Assembly: GCA_025331435.1 (NCBI GenBank)
Contig: JAIWNI010000057.1
Location: 1 to 64,000 of the forward strand
DNA length: 64,000 nucleotides
Source of the DNA: Choanephora cucurbitarum
Lineage: Eukaryota; Mucoromycota; Mucoromycetes; Mucorales; Choanephoraceae
Direction: 5' to 3'
The position numbers and the translations under genes are program-made. This document shows, piece after piece, positions 12,391 to 24,152 of the stretch; position 1 is the stretch's first letter; each line of letters opens with the position of its first letter. The notes under the pieces are model-generated. The model saw only the letters and a program-made list of their open reading frames with translations, was not told where the DNA came from and ran no database searches.

Positions 12391-14081
12391 ATGGAATATC
12401 ACCCTGAAATTGTTGAACAATTAATGTATGTAGCACACTTCAGGAAACAGAAAAGCCTGATCCTTATAGAAACTAACCTATTTTTCGCTTGTTTGTAGTT
12501 TGGTAAATATTAAGCAGATCTAGATCTTGGTCTAATTGTCAACCGCAGCAAACAGTGATTAACCTTCTTCTTTTTCACTTGTAGTGTCCAGGTTGTGGTG
12601 CACCCACTCCTCCCAATGCCGCCAATATGTGTGTCAACTGTATTCGTAACGAAGTTGATATTACAGACGGCATCCCAAAGCAAGCTACACTTCACTTCTG
12701 TCGTAACTGTGAACGTTACCTACAACCTCCTGGTATCTGGGTCAATGCTCAACTTGAATCCAGAGAACTCTTGACATTGTGTCTCAAGAAACTCAAGGGT
12801 TTGAGCAAAGTGCGTCTAGTCGATGCAGGTTTCATCTGGACAGAACCACACAGTAAGCGTATCAAGGTCAAGTTGACTATTCAAAAGGAAGTATTTGTCA
12901 ACACTATCTTGCAACAAATTTTTGAAGTGGAATATGTTGTCTCTGGTCAACAGTGTGATGAATGTACTCGTTTGGCTGCACAAAACACCTGGAAGGCAGT
13001 TGTTCAAGTGCGTCAAAAGGTAGAACACAAGCGTACTTTCTTGTACCTTGAACAGTTGATCTTGAAGCACAATGCACACAAAGACACAACCAACATCAAG
13101 GAAACAAAGGATGGTATTGATTTCTATTATGGTGCTCGTAACCATGCTATCAAAATGTGTGAATTCCTTAACGCTATTGTGCCCATGAAATACAAGACAA
13201 GTGAACAGTTGATTTCTAAAGATATCCACACCAGTGTCAGTAATTACAAGTTCACATACTCTGCTGAAATTGTGCCTATCTGTAAAGATGATCTTGTTTG
13301 TATACCCAAAAAGCTTGCCAACAACTTTGGTAACATGAACCAACTCTTGATCTGTACACGTATCAGTAACTCTATTCATTTGTTGGATGTCAACACATTG
13401 GCTGTGGCTGATGTCTCTACAACTCAATATTACCGTTACCCCTTCCATTCTCTTGCCAGTGCCAAGTCAATGATTGAGTTCTATGTGTTGGATGTTGAAC
13501 CATTGGGTCCTGTCAACGGCAAGCGTGTTTTGTGTGATGTACATGTTGCTCGTATGACTGATTTCGGTCGTAATGATGAACAATTCATTGCTCGTTCTCA
13601 TCTCGGTGCTATTTTGAGTCCTGGTGATACTGTGATGGGTTATGATCTTGCCCGTGCTAACTTTAACAATGAAGAATTTGACCGCCTTGAACACAACAAC
13701 ATGCCTGATGTTGTCCTTGTCCGTAAATCTTATCCTCAACGTCGTAAGAACAAGAAGCAAAGAAACTGGAAGTTGCATCAACTCAGTAAAGAAGTGGACG
13801 AAATGTTGCCTCGTAAGCAAGAACAAGCCAAGATTGAGAACGATATGGAACTGTTCATGCGTGATATTGAAGAAGATCCTGAATTCAGATCTACTATCAA
13901 CATCTTCAAGGATGCCAACAAGCCTCCTCAACCTGTTGAAAATGATGCTATGACAGATGCCTCTGAAGGAGAAGAAGAAGATTTCCCTGAAATCTCATTA
14001 GAAGAAATGTTGGATGAAATGACAATTAATATGGAAGGTCCTGATCATGTTGAAGAAGATGAAGATATGATGCAAATGTAA
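12391..14081 (+). CDS. NMD3: 60S ribosomal subunit nuclear export adapter Nmd3
   Basis: Adapter that binds pre-60S particles and recruits the exportin Crm1. Exons 12391-12425, 12518-12554 (37 nt) and 12585-14081 close in phase to give 522 residues. The N terminus holds zinc-binding Cys pairs: CPGCGAPTPP with MCVNC, then FCRNC and the later QQCDEC. It continues ESRELLTLCLKKLKG, KVRLVDAGFIWTEPHSKR, KVKLTIQKEV, QVRQKVEHKRTFLYLEQLIL, the KISQDIHT-like LISKDIHT and IVPICKDDLVCIPKKLA, an almost continuous match to the family. The C-terminal tail is acidic and contains the hydrophobic ISLEEMLDEMTI, the position of the leucine-rich nuclear export signal. Exon 2 is inferred from phase and splice sites; the N-terminal leader it encodes is poorly conserved. 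Divergently placed to uL15. Confidence 0.94.
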
Positions 14082-14242
14082 ATTCTGTTAAAACAAAAGC
14101 CTTTCCCTTTTCTCTACTCTATATATACACACACCCATATTACATACATACAATCCATACATCTTTACAACTTTTTTTTTATTTTTTTTTGTACAATAAA
14201 TTGATAGACAATATAATATGACAAAAAACACAAACGATCGTA

Positions 14243-14464
14243 CTATTCAGTTGTGGTAGGTGTTGGGTTATCAGTAGTGGGTGTTGGCTTTTGATCTTCT
14301 GGAGAAATAATTTGAGTTGCTTTACGTGAAACTTGGTCTACAAATCCACCTAGTGCAGCGAAAGGAACCGAAACTGCTTTGAAAAGTACATTACTACCAT
14401 TTGTTTTGCTTTGTTCTGGAGAAGTGAAGGGCTCCTTTGTGGGGTGGTCAGGGTCGTTTTCCAT
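14243..14464 (-). CDS. Small hypothetical protein (73 aa)
   Basis: Uninterrupted ORF of 73 residues starting MENDPDHPTKEP. Not recognised. It is hydrophilic with one short apolar stretch (VLFKAVSVPFAALGGFVDQV, about 27-46) that could form an amphipathic helix, and a Thr/Pro-rich tail (PTPTTDNPTPTTTE). Its stop lies about 160 bp from the convergent NMD3 stop, and T-rich sequence follows on both sides, so it could be its own short transcript. Composition is protein-like but length alone gives limited support; an unspliced part of a longer gene is possible. Confidence 0.45.
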   Translation of the reverse strand: MENDPDHPTKEPFTSPEQSKTNGSNVLFKAVSVPFAALGGFVDQVSRKATQIISPEDQKPTPTTDNPTPTTTE

Positions 14465-16641
14465 CCTTTGTAGTATAAGAAAGAGAAAAGTAAAGAAAAG
14501 GAGAAGACAGCTAGAAACATACTTATAACGTCATTATTTTCCTCTCTTTTTTTTGGAATCCGAAGAAGAGTTATATTGTAAGTTTTTTTTCACCAAACAG
14601 AAGTCACTTCATCAAGCTCTTTTTTTTTATTATTCTATCACAAGTAGGTCTAAGGTAGTTACTTCTGATAAAACTTAAAAGAAAATACGCTCAAGTCAAA
14701 TAGCGGTGTTAGCTGCTGCTTATTCATGTTTGTATTATGTCTTGAAACACTGTTTGATAAAACAATAGACTTCTTTTTAGCTTGAACCGAGAATTCTCTC
14801 AGTGAAGGAACCTTCAATTTGAATGTAGTACAATGATCTACATTGGTCTAACACTACACCAATTTCGGAAATAGATTGCCATTTTATACCCTTAAATGCC
14901 ATTAACTTTTACATGGGCTAAGCCGATCTTTTTTTAAGAAGAAAGGGAGAGAGAGAGAAAGAAAACAACAGGAAGCTTGATATGTTGTATCTTTACAATT
15001 CCAAGAGCTTGAAGACTATCTCTGTCCCTTTCTTCTTTGCTTCTTACAAAGAGTTATCTATTTTGAGTTTAATGATATGTTATCAAGGTGCAATCTGTTC
15101 GTGACAACAAAAACTGCAGATAGTGCTTCCAGAAGTAAAATAGCTCAGCTTTGTTCTTTAGGAGGTTAAGAGAAAATAGCCTTTCTTTTGTTTCTATCAA
15201 ATGAAGTTTATGCTAAAGATTTCTTCTTTGTATTTGAAGTAAAGTACCATGATGTAGTAATACCCTCATTCTATCGGTATAAAGAAATGACAATTACTAA
15301 ACTGCATGACAAGGTGTAGGCCTACTTCTCAGGCAATAGTACAACTTTTCTACAAGGAAATAACTCACCAGTCTAACCAGTTTCATGACTTTTTTGTAGA
15401 TCAAAATGACTGACCAATCTAACACAATGATGTCATAATAGCTTGTGCAATTGTTTGTTTGGACTATCAAAAAGGGGTAACCAATGAACACAAAATAGAA
15501 AAGTGATCGTCTTTCTTTTCCTTTTTCTCTTTTTTTTTTCTCTTGCGCCATTTCTAGAAACAGGTTGCACACTGAGAGAAAAAAAATTAGGCTATGTCAA
15601 TAAGGGTTGTACATAACCTAGTCTGTTTCTATTCAGGACAGGCAAAACTGAAGGATTAGATTCGTTTCGATTATAATCAAAAATAACGTACACGTTGATT
15701 TTTCCCATCGTCAAATGGCACCTGTCGAATGCTTCGGTTCCGAGAATTTGGAGACCTCCCAGCTCTATTTCAGTAATTTTCAATGAGCTTGAGCATTTGT
15801 TCTAAGCTATTTGTTATTACTTGCCCTATCCAACTATGAAATCTGTAAGTCCGCATGTTGCCAGCAATAGTCAACATCTTGGTTTTCAGTTGGATCTGCT
15901 TTTCTTCTTCTTGGTGTCTTGGCACTGCTCAAAGACTGGATCAAATTAATCGCCTCTGCTATTAGAGTTTTGGTCTTGTCTTACTGACCTAAATTGAGCC
16001 ACTAATGAGGAGTGAGTCGTACCGGTGTCCATGATCAGGTTTTGGTTTACCTTTAAGTGTTTGATATCCATTTCAGAAGCTACCGATCTAGTAGGTGCTC
16101 ATGTGTCGATCAAGCATAATCAGAGGGCGTTCTCTTATTATAAATAATGCCCCCCCCCACATACACGTTTCAGAATAGACTGAGAAAAAAAAGAACGATT
16201 ACCAGCAGAACATACAGTCGTATGTTACTTTGCGCTATCTTCTCTTGATCTGTTCTAGTGTATAGTTAAGAGTGATTCATAGTTTTTATTTTATTTATTT
16301 CAAAGAGACTTGAAGAACAGACGTATGCTTACAACATGAGTCTGTTTGGAAGATCTGTGTGATTTTATTTTATTTTTCATCATCTGACGTTAAGTTACAG
16401 GCATGTTAGAACAGAAAGAAACTCTCTAACATGTGTACAAATGATTTTCAAATGATGTGCAATCTTTACTTTTTTTGTCAATGCAGTCTGAGTTTTTTTT
16501 AAAGCGCAACTTGAAACTTTTCTATGCAGAAACCTTTTTCAGTGTTGCAATTGATTCCTGGAAACAATGTACTCTTCTTTTCTCTCTTTTCCTATTACTT
16601 GTATTTTTTTTTCCTTTCTATCATAAGCCAGAAAAGAGAAG
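14465..16641. other. Intergenic region, 2.2 kb
   Basis: AT-rich spacer between the small ORF and the exchanger gene. It holds homopolymer runs, a C9 run near 16149 and one fossil of a retroelement protease (separate entry). No other gene was seen. Confidence 0.5.
15592..16052 (-). pseudogene. Decayed retroelement aspartic protease remnant
   Basis: On the minus strand near 16052-15990 a short open stretch reads NLIMDTGTTHSSLVAQ, which has the DTG(A/T)-x-x-S active-site pattern of retropepsins. About 230 bp downstream, at 15783-15700, another stretch reads LGGLQILGTEAFDRCHL, resembling the ILGxDxL segment near the C terminus of the same fold. The sequence between has several stops. Spacing and order fit a degenerated Ty3/gypsy-type protease, but both matches are short, so this is tentative. 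No reverse transcriptase was seen nearby. Confidence 0.35.
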
Positions 16642-19600
16642 ATGAATAATCGACTAAAGGCCATTATCTTACTCTTCTTCTTATGCCCAGCCATTGTATC
16701 TGCTTCTATTTTCACACTAGGTCATCATAAGAAAGTGGTAGCGTACTGTACACTGCTTTATATATGAAACTTATTAAAGACTGGAAATAGTGTTCTGATA
16801 TAGAGAGTCGTCCTGATCAATGTGCATTTGTAATGAGTGCATGTCATGGATTCAGTGGCACTTTTTTACGATTTTACTATTGTTCTACATTATGGAAGCC
16901 ATTCTGCATTATGATCATGGTAAAAGGAAGATTGTATCTTGATTTCGTAAAAAATAGTTTTATTCATTTTTCAGGAGAAATAGGTTTTAGGACTATTCAT
17001 GTTATTTGGTGCTGTAAGTGTAGTAGCTGCTGATTTCTTTTGTACGTATTATCTATATGCATGTCGATTATTTTAGAAAAAAACAATAACAATCCATAGG
17101 TCCCAACCTTCAAACTGTTTCTTCAAGACTTCAGTTATCTGAAAGCATGGTAAGATCAATAAGGTTGTTTGATTTCTACAGCTTATTCTTATCTTACATG
17201 ATAGGCAGGTGTTACTGTTCTTGCTTTTGGCAATGGAAGTCCGGATCTATTTAGTACTTTTACGTATGTATAAAGATATGCACTTTAAAAACAAACAATA
17301 ACCCCTCTATTTTAAAGTGCAATGAACACTGGATCTGGCTCTTTAGCTATTGGTGAGCTGATAGGTGCTGCCTTTTTTATTGTATCGGTCGTCTCAGGTT
17401 GTATGGGCATCATACAGCCCTTCCAATCCAAACGTATCACTTTTATGCGAGACGCATCGTTCTTGACGGGCGCCATTATGATTCTGACTTGGATCGTTTA
17501 TCATCAGCGTATTTGTTGGTATCATGGGTTGATCTTGATCGGTTATTATATCACTTATGTGATGGTGGTTGTGTTGGGTGCCTATCGTTTTCCAGGACAG
17601 GAAACGCCTGCGATCGAACCAAAGCCATTGATAGATCATACAGAGGAATTGCTGACTGAGACATCTCGGTTGTTGCAGAGTGAGATAGGCAAGAAACCAC
17701 CTCGACTCGATATACCAGTGCATGGCTTTCAATCGCAAGAACATCTGGGTCATATCATTCGACCTGTCTCTCCTAATTCATCTCATCTCTCTAGAAAGTC
17801 ATCCATGCATTCCTACTATTTTCCTCGTACCACAAGTACCAACGGCTCTATCTCATCTCGTCTCTATCGTCATGCCATGTCGCCGCGAGTAGGCATGCGT
17901 ACTTCGCTCTTTAGTGCCATTGAAGTAAGTCATCTTGTTATCACATACTATGTTACTCATATCCATTCGATAGTTTCAAGAACAAGTCACCAGTATCAAA
18001 CGAGCCAATAGCACACAACTCTTACCTCATCGACGTGATACTTCATCCGTCTTGAGACATAGACATGCACAAGCATCTGTACCATGCATATCTGCAGTAG
18101 GAAGACAAGAGAGTTTAGACCATCTCTCCATCAGCCAACCTCACCCGATAAAGACACCCGACCATAGCTCATTCCAAAACAATACCCCTCATATCCAAGA
18201 TGATTACTTCACTTATATCTCAGCTGCCACTGGAGAACAAGAAGAATCCAATGTACCTCAAATCCGACTGGCTCCTCCACCTCAAACAACACTCACTATA
18301 GAAGACGAGGATGAAGACAGAGGCAATCTGAGTCTCCAGGTACCTATCATGAACACATCAAAATCAACTCCTGTAGCAACAGATGATTTCCTGAAACAAT
18401 CTGTTTCTCTTTCGCTCATGTTGGACGATGTCTATCGTGTCCTGTTCCCTACATTACAAGATTGGAGCAATAAGACATGGTTTGCTAAATTGAGTGCTGC
18501 CGTGGCTGTTCCTTTGGTTTTGATCTTTACAGTGACCTTGCCTGTTGCAGAAGGAAATGAAGTAAAGGTGGATGATATTGAAATTATAGAACAACCAAGT
18601 GAAGCACATACACCTCAAGTGATCGTTGCTTCTTCTGCACCCAATGCACTTTTATCACCTGTTCCTTTTATGCCCTCGATGTCTTCTTCATCCAATCAGC
18701 CCAATATGTCTACCAAGAGTTACCTTGCTGTACCTTCCTCTGAATGCGATCTCAATATGGTAGAAGATGTACCTCATATTCTAGAAGATGAAGAGGGTCA
18801 ATTAGCTTGGTGTCGATGGTTAGTAGCCACACAAGCTATTTGTGCCACTACTTTTGTTACTAGTGTCATGGCCTGTAAGTGTATAGATTATTATAGATAG
18901 AGAATGATGGTTAATTCTCTTTCTCTCTCTTCATAGTAAATGGATTTGTATCTAGTTTTGTGATTCTATTAGGGTTCTTTGTTGGTTGTGTGATGGCTGC
19001 TCTCGTGTTGATCAAGACAGAATCGAATGAAGCACCTAAATGGCATTGGATGCTATCATTTGTTGGATTTGTGATTGCATTGAATTGGATTTTCTTGTTG
19101 GCTAATGAAATGGTTGGTCTCTTACAAGCCTTAGGAGCTATCTATGATGTGAGTGAGGCCATCATGGGATTGACTATTTTTGCACTGGTAAATTTTGGTA
19201 TAACTTGTAGACTGTACAAAAAGAAAAAAAAAAGAAAGTGTTTTACTGATCCATATGTACAAATGATAGGGTAATAGTATTGGTGATCTAGTGGCCAACA
19301 CAGCTATAGCAAGAGTAAGTCAACTTTATTATCCATTGAAAACGAGATAACTGACAATAACTGTATTTCAGATGGGTCTTCCTACCATGGCCATTTCAGC
19401 ATGCTATGCAGGTCCATTACTAAGTAAGTTAAACATGAGTTCGCATCTATTGAAAGACTAAGCATACATTCTATATAAGATATGGTATTGGGTGTAGGCA
19501 TCTCATCTACTTATCAAACATGGATCACAGGCAAACCATATGAATTAGCCATTGCACCCACTATTCTGATCTCATCCTTTGGCTTGATCACAGTGCTTCT

Positions 19601-19724
19601 GAGTACATTGATTGTGGTGAATATCAATGGCTATCATATCACAAAGGAACTTGGTTGGTGGATGATTATTGTGTACGTTACATGTACTGTTGTCAATATG
19701 TTGATTGAATTTCATGCCTTTTAA
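16642..19724 (+). CDS. Cation/Ca2+ exchanger of the NCLX (SLC8B1/CCX) family
   Basis: Integral membrane exchanger of the Ca2+/cation antiporter superfamily, probably in an organelle membrane. Eleven exons close in phase (16642-16737, 16791-16919, 16984-17041, 17100-17149, 17205-17263, 17318-17924, 17974-18874, 18937-19187, 19270-19314, 19372-19423, 19480-19724) to about 830 residues. A hydrophobic signal-like N terminus (LKAIILLFFLCPAIVSA) precedes a lumenal Cys motif (CSDIESRPDQCAFV). The two inverted alpha repeats are present: AGVTVLAFGNGSPDLFSTFT in the first, and ALGNSIGDLVANTAIARMG in the second, each with the GNG/GNS-x-x-D core that binds the cation. About 400 hydrophilic, Ser-rich residues (about 240-520) separate the halves and are a likely regulatory loop. 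The start is chosen because it gives the signal-like segment. The ion pair transported cannot be told from sequence. Confidence 0.88.
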
Positions 19725-20424
19725 AAGAATAATAATATATTAATTTATGCCACTCCTTATGTGAGGAAGTTACCTTCATTCTTATTGAATTCTTGTACTC
19801 CTAGAGTCTCTAAACCTATTTACTTCAAGTAAAAAATGTTTGTGACTACAAAGTCATCCCAAAAGACATCTGAATCCCATGTGTCAACAAGAACATAAAC
19901 TGAATAACAATTCAAGATATGCGTTTATCATTCTATCGACAACCCTGTCTCTTGTTGACTATGACAAAGAAATCTACACGATGCGCATGTACAACAGAGA
20001 GATCTCTGACACTCTTTATGCTACAGCTATTGTTCTGTTATCTGACTTGCTTTCTTACTTCAACTGTATCATGCATTATCCATGATGGTAAAATACAGTA
20101 CCTAAGGTGTATAGATGAATATGCGCAAATCACATTTGAGAACGCATCTTTTGCTATTCAGTTAATAAAGCATGCCATTGTGGGTCTATCCAACTGTTTA
20201 AAGATTGAATTAAATTCATCCAGTAAGCTCACTTTATTTGACCAAGTAGTGTAACCAAATGATATAAAAGATCAAAAGCTAGAAAGTCTCTTTGAAAGCA
20301 ACCCATTCAAACATGTATCCTTGATAGAACAAGAGTTGGTGGTTTTTTTTTATGAAGGATATAATGTTGTCAGTTCTGCTGTCTATCAGTTTCATCAGAC
20401 ACTTGATAAAGGGTGTAAATTCAA

Positions 20425-20456
<32 letters not shown>

Positions 20457-20726
20457 TATTAACCAAGCTACCGAATAACCTAACTGTAGTGCGTCATGTT
20501 GAGAGTTAGTGATTTATGCAAATTGGCCTATTGAAATCATTTTTGACTATCATTACATGAATGAAACAGAACACTATGGCAGAGGGATGTAGGCTATTTT
20601 TATTAATTAGATCATCCATAGGCCTTGAATCTAGTCACGTGCTATCCCCACTTTGAAATAAAAGCGTTTCAAGTTGGATTTTTTTTTTAATTTTACACTC
20701 TTCTCCTTTTCTTTTACACTAATACA
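19725..20726. other. Intergenic region with a GA microsatellite
   Basis: One kilobase without a recognisable gene. A (GA)n tract of about 13 units lies near 20429-20455. Short ORFs around 19880-20250 have no recognisable content. The last 40 bases before the next gene are pyrimidine-rich. Confidence 0.45.
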
Positions 20727-21107
20727 ATGAAGACACTTGTTGGTCCTACTTGTGCCACTGCCTGTACTTTACTATCTATTTGTGGTATTATTTTTCTTGT
20801 AAATGAGCCTCATGATGTCGAAAGAAATGACACTGAATGACTTTATGATTAGGTTGCACTTGGTTTTGCCTTTGATGCCAAAGTGGAAGTATTAACAGAA
20901 TTCGTCACTGACCCTGACGATCCTAAAGCAACAGCTCAAGCTTGTTTCTCTGCTGCTATTGTCTATGCCTGTTTTGTCGGTCTTTGTGGTTGTCAGGTAA
21001 AATAGGTGAAACAAGATAGGGTTATGACACATACTCATGTTGTTCTCTCTTTTTTTTTTTAGTTATTGGTTCACAAGTTCAATTCTCGTAATCAAATTCA
21101 ACTCTAA
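20727..21107 (+). CDS. V-ATPase Vo subunit f / RNase kappa homologue (86 aa)
   Basis: Small two-helix membrane protein of the proton-translocating Vo sector of the vacuolar ATPase, the homologue of yeast YPR170W-B and animal RNASEK. Three exons, 20727-20798, 20853-20996 and 21063-21107, all phase 0, give 86 residues, the normal size. The first transmembrane segment is TCATACTLLSICGIIFLVAL, continuing into GFAFDAKVEVLTEF. A loop DPDDPKATAQAC leads into the second segment, SAAIVYACFVGLCGCQLLVH, then a basic tail. The DP(E/D)D loop followed by an Ala-rich helix ending in GCQ/GFQ is characteristic of the family. The exons are too short to stand out as ORFs and the gene is easy to miss. The only alternative is another tiny tetra-helical membrane protein, which the motif argues against. 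Confidence 0.85.
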
Positions 21108-21281
21108 GCAAAATAATACCATTAAATCATCTCATGAACGCGTTCTTTGTTCTTGTTTTACGTATAAAGAGGAAAAGGGTTTAATAAGGAAGGGCTAGAA
21201 AGAAGTAAAAAAAAAAAGAAAGAAAGAGGCTATTTCTATAGGTTTAGATAGATAGTTGAGTGTGTATGTATATATAAGAGA

Positions 21282-22392
21282 TTATTGAGATTTGTCTTTG
21301 ATGGTGATTTCTTTAAGTGCAGTAAGCATTTGTTCACGACATTCAGTAGCCAACTTTTCAATGTCAGCAGATGTCTCTTCAACACCTTCTGTAGAAATAG
21401 CTGGCAACACTATACAAGAGTCAATCATCTGCTCTATTCTGTTTTCGATTTATTTTACCTCTACAACGAACAACACCAGAATTAAAACGCTTTTGTTTAG
21501 CACTGTAGAGATCAGTGTAATTAGAGAGGACAACAGGAATGATAGGCACATGAGCTTGTACGGCCATATAGAATGGGCCTTTCTTAAAGGGAAGCAAAGT
21601 CACTTCAGACTCATGACCGCGTGTACCTTCAGGGAACACCCAAACATTGGTCTAACAGAACACAATGAATACGCACATAAGCAATCTCAGGCAAATGACT
21701 TACATTCTTCTTTTGAATATCTTCAGCAGCCTTACGAGCTTCTTTAACGGCACTTTCTCGGTTCTTACGATCCAGAAGGATAGTATTGTTCAACCTCACT
21801 TATGATCAGGTCAGTCAAATCAGTCATATTCAATGCCATTTGTACTTTACCAAACATGCCCAAAAAGGGAACATATTTCAACTGTTTCTTTGCAATAATA
21901 GCTGTATTCTTGGGATAGACTTTACCCATCAACATGATATCTAAACTGGATTGGTGATTACAGACATAGATAGCAGGTCCTTCATGTTGGTGAAGATTCT
22001 CTTCGCCTTCTACCTCAACACGCACACCAGTAAAGAATCCACCGAGATAATAGTAACCACGGGCAACTGACCAGTTAATGAGATCTCGCTTACCAAACAA
22101 GGGGAGGACAAGCGCAATGATCGTACCGTAGACTGCCATCGTCACAAAACAGAGCAAGTTGACAAGGTTACGGTAAAAGAACCCACCATAGTTACGATAG
22201 ACAACTAGGAAGGAAAGAAGGGATATGGTTATGACTGGCCAGCTTAAAGCAAATGATGCTGAAAGAAGTAGAGAAGTAAAGAAAAGGGAGGGGGAAGTGG
22301 TTATTATCTTTAGAAAGGCTACTTTTGGTCTCTTTTTTTTTTCTTTGCAAAAGAAAGATTGTTGTCAATTCTATTTTACCTTCTTCTTTCAT
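21282..22392 (-). CDS. SLC1: 1-acyl-sn-glycerol-3-phosphate acyltransferase (LPAAT)
   Basis: Membrane enzyme that acylates lysophosphatidic acid to phosphatidic acid, the second acylation of glycerolipid synthesis, at the ER or lipid droplets. Five exons close in phase: 22392-22380 (13 nt, MKEE plus one base), 22258-21851, 21798-21704, 21651-21459, 21409-21282; 278 residues, close to fungal and bacterial relatives. An N-terminal hydrophobic segment (SWPVITISLLSFLVVY) precedes a second (MAVYGTIIALVLPLFG). The PlsC signature is complete: NHQSSLD (NHxxxxD), LLDRKNR, FPEGTRG and VPIIPVVLSNY. The intron between FLGMF and NNTILLDRKNR must be removed to restore the motif order. The tiny first exon is an inference from phase; the rest is firm. 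Confidence 0.93.
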
Positions 22393-22564
22393 TCTTGGAT
22401 TTAATATAAAGAGAAAGAAAGAAAAAAGAAGTAAAAAGGGAGAAGACATACCTTATTTAGTTCATTTACCGTCACAAGCTGATGACAAACTCAGACTCAA
22501 TTGTCTGCATGTGATAGCGGTAAATTTTGTCACCTTCTAAAAAAAAAAAATGTAGAGCTCTACT

Positions 22565-22605
22565 CACTCTGCTCATAGACTGACGTCAGTCTATATAAGC
22601 CAATA
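22565..22605. promoter_or_regulatory. Perfect CRE-containing palindrome beside a TATA-like box
   Basis: Bases 22576-22593 form an 18-bp perfect palindrome centred on TGACGTCA, the consensus site for CREB/ATF-type bZIP factors. It runs directly into CTATATAAG. It lies about 185 bp upstream of the LPAAT start (minus strand), so it could be its promoter. The same 41-bp segment occurs inverted at 23614-23654 (35 of 41 positions match by eye). Confidence 0.5.
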
Positions 22606-22649
22606 CGATGTTAGTAATTTTTGATGTCAAAAGGTAAAAATGTTCTTTT

Positions 22650-22936
22650 GACCGAGACTTCTTTCTGAAGACGATGAACAACTTCCTAAAGTAGAAGCCA
22701 TTGATTATATTGGATCTTCACGTGAAATGGTAGAATAAAGTCTCTCTCTTTTTTTTTTGCATCCAATTCAGTAGTACAGAAGAATTTTGTAAGAAAGCTC
22801 CAAAAATTGGGTAGTCAATTCAATTGCCCCCCCCCCAATTCAAGTCGCTTGCCTGGTTCGAAGATGATGAATTGAGCAACTTTATTAAAAACCAAGCTTT
22901 GATGAATGCTATAACACCAGAGAGAAGATTGGTTTA
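22650..22936 (+). pseudogene. Decayed coding-like remnant, unknown family
   Basis: Two short open stretches with protein-like composition lie on the + strand: SEDDEQLPKVEAIDYIGSS (about 22665-22725) and SLAWFEDDELSNFIKNQALM (about 22843-22905). A region with stops and a C9 run separates them, and no start codon context or continuation is evident. The protein family was not recognised. It could be the remains of a gene that was served by one of the two CRE/TATA modules flanking this segment. Confidence 0.25.
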
Positions 22937-23613
22937 AAACATGAGTTGAAGAGTCTCTCTCTCAAGTAAAGAAGAAAAAAGCCACAGACAATCGAAGGTG
23001 TATAAAGTAAACGTCTTGAGCAAAGGAAGAATCATGTCATCTAGTTCAACCCATTGTTCTCTTGCCAAGAGACTAAAGCAGCGGTCGAGTAGTTGAGCAT
23101 TTTAGCCCAAACCTTGATGGAAATTATGGGTACAGAGTCAACTCTTATGCTACTGAATGAAAGTCTGTTTGAGAATGTCAAGAATGGGATGCTTTTCTTC
23201 TTGAAACATAAATATGTGCTTTACAAATCTGTCTTTGACTCAGACAACACCTGAAAAGGCATAGAGTAAAGTCCAAGCAACAAAGCCAGTACTTTCGCCA
23301 CAGAGAGAATTAGTTTCCGTTCATTAAAAGGGTCAAGATAGCATCTAGTGCCTTCATTTTGCTACACACCAGGCAATCAAAGTACTTTCTTCATTTCCTA
23401 CATCACTCCCTCCCATTCCTTTGTAGCTGTATAACAGTCTGTTTTTTTAACATTATAGACCAAGATAGCCACCTACATATTTCCACCACTCCTTAAACAA
23501 TTTCTCTCATGTATGAACAAACTATGCTTTAGCCATTCAGCTTTATGTTAAGTGTCTGCATGAATTTCTTTTTCTTCTCACACCAACATTTACCTCTAGA
23601 AATACAGCAGCTT

Positions 23614-23654
23614 TATTGGCTTCTATGGACTGACGTTAGTCTGTGAGGAGAATG
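23614..23654. repeat. Inverted copy of the 22565-22605 CRE module
   Basis: Reads TATTGGCTTCTATGGACTGA and onward, matching the reverse complement of 22565-22605 with six substitutions. The CRE core here is imperfect (TGACGTTA). The two copies point in opposite directions about 1.0 kb apart. Confidence 0.55.
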
Positions 23655-24152
23655 TTGGTGCAGAAGGTTGGTTAAAACGACAATATTGAAACGCTGGAAA
23701 TAGTTGATCAGGACATGGCTGCTGAAATTCTATACAGTTCTTCATTTTAAACGGCAAATGATTCAATCTTGTTATAAAACATCATCCTAACCGTTCTTGG
23801 GTCAGAAGATACATATCAATTTCAGAAAGAGAATCGCTACTTCTCAAAGTGACACAACTTACTGTGATCGCTGTAAGGAGTGGCGCCTTTGTTCTTTCTG
23901 CTGGTTCGCTACTATGTTTCATAGTGTAGCTTATTTTAAAGGTCATGATTCTTATGGGTTCAAATGAACTGATTCATTTTTGTACCCCACCTGCTGAAAA
24001 AGTCAATCTTATTTTATACACAAAATGAAGTTCTTCTTTTTTTTTATTTTGTCAAACAATCCTGTGCTTTAGGATAGACACAACCCTTTGTTGCGAAACA
24101 GATCCATCACTACTTTTTCTATATAAACATGCATCATCTGCAAATGACTTAC

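Noticed and set aside
12816..13448. 210-codon minus-strand ORF
   Set aside because: Antisense shadow of the conserved NMD3 exon.
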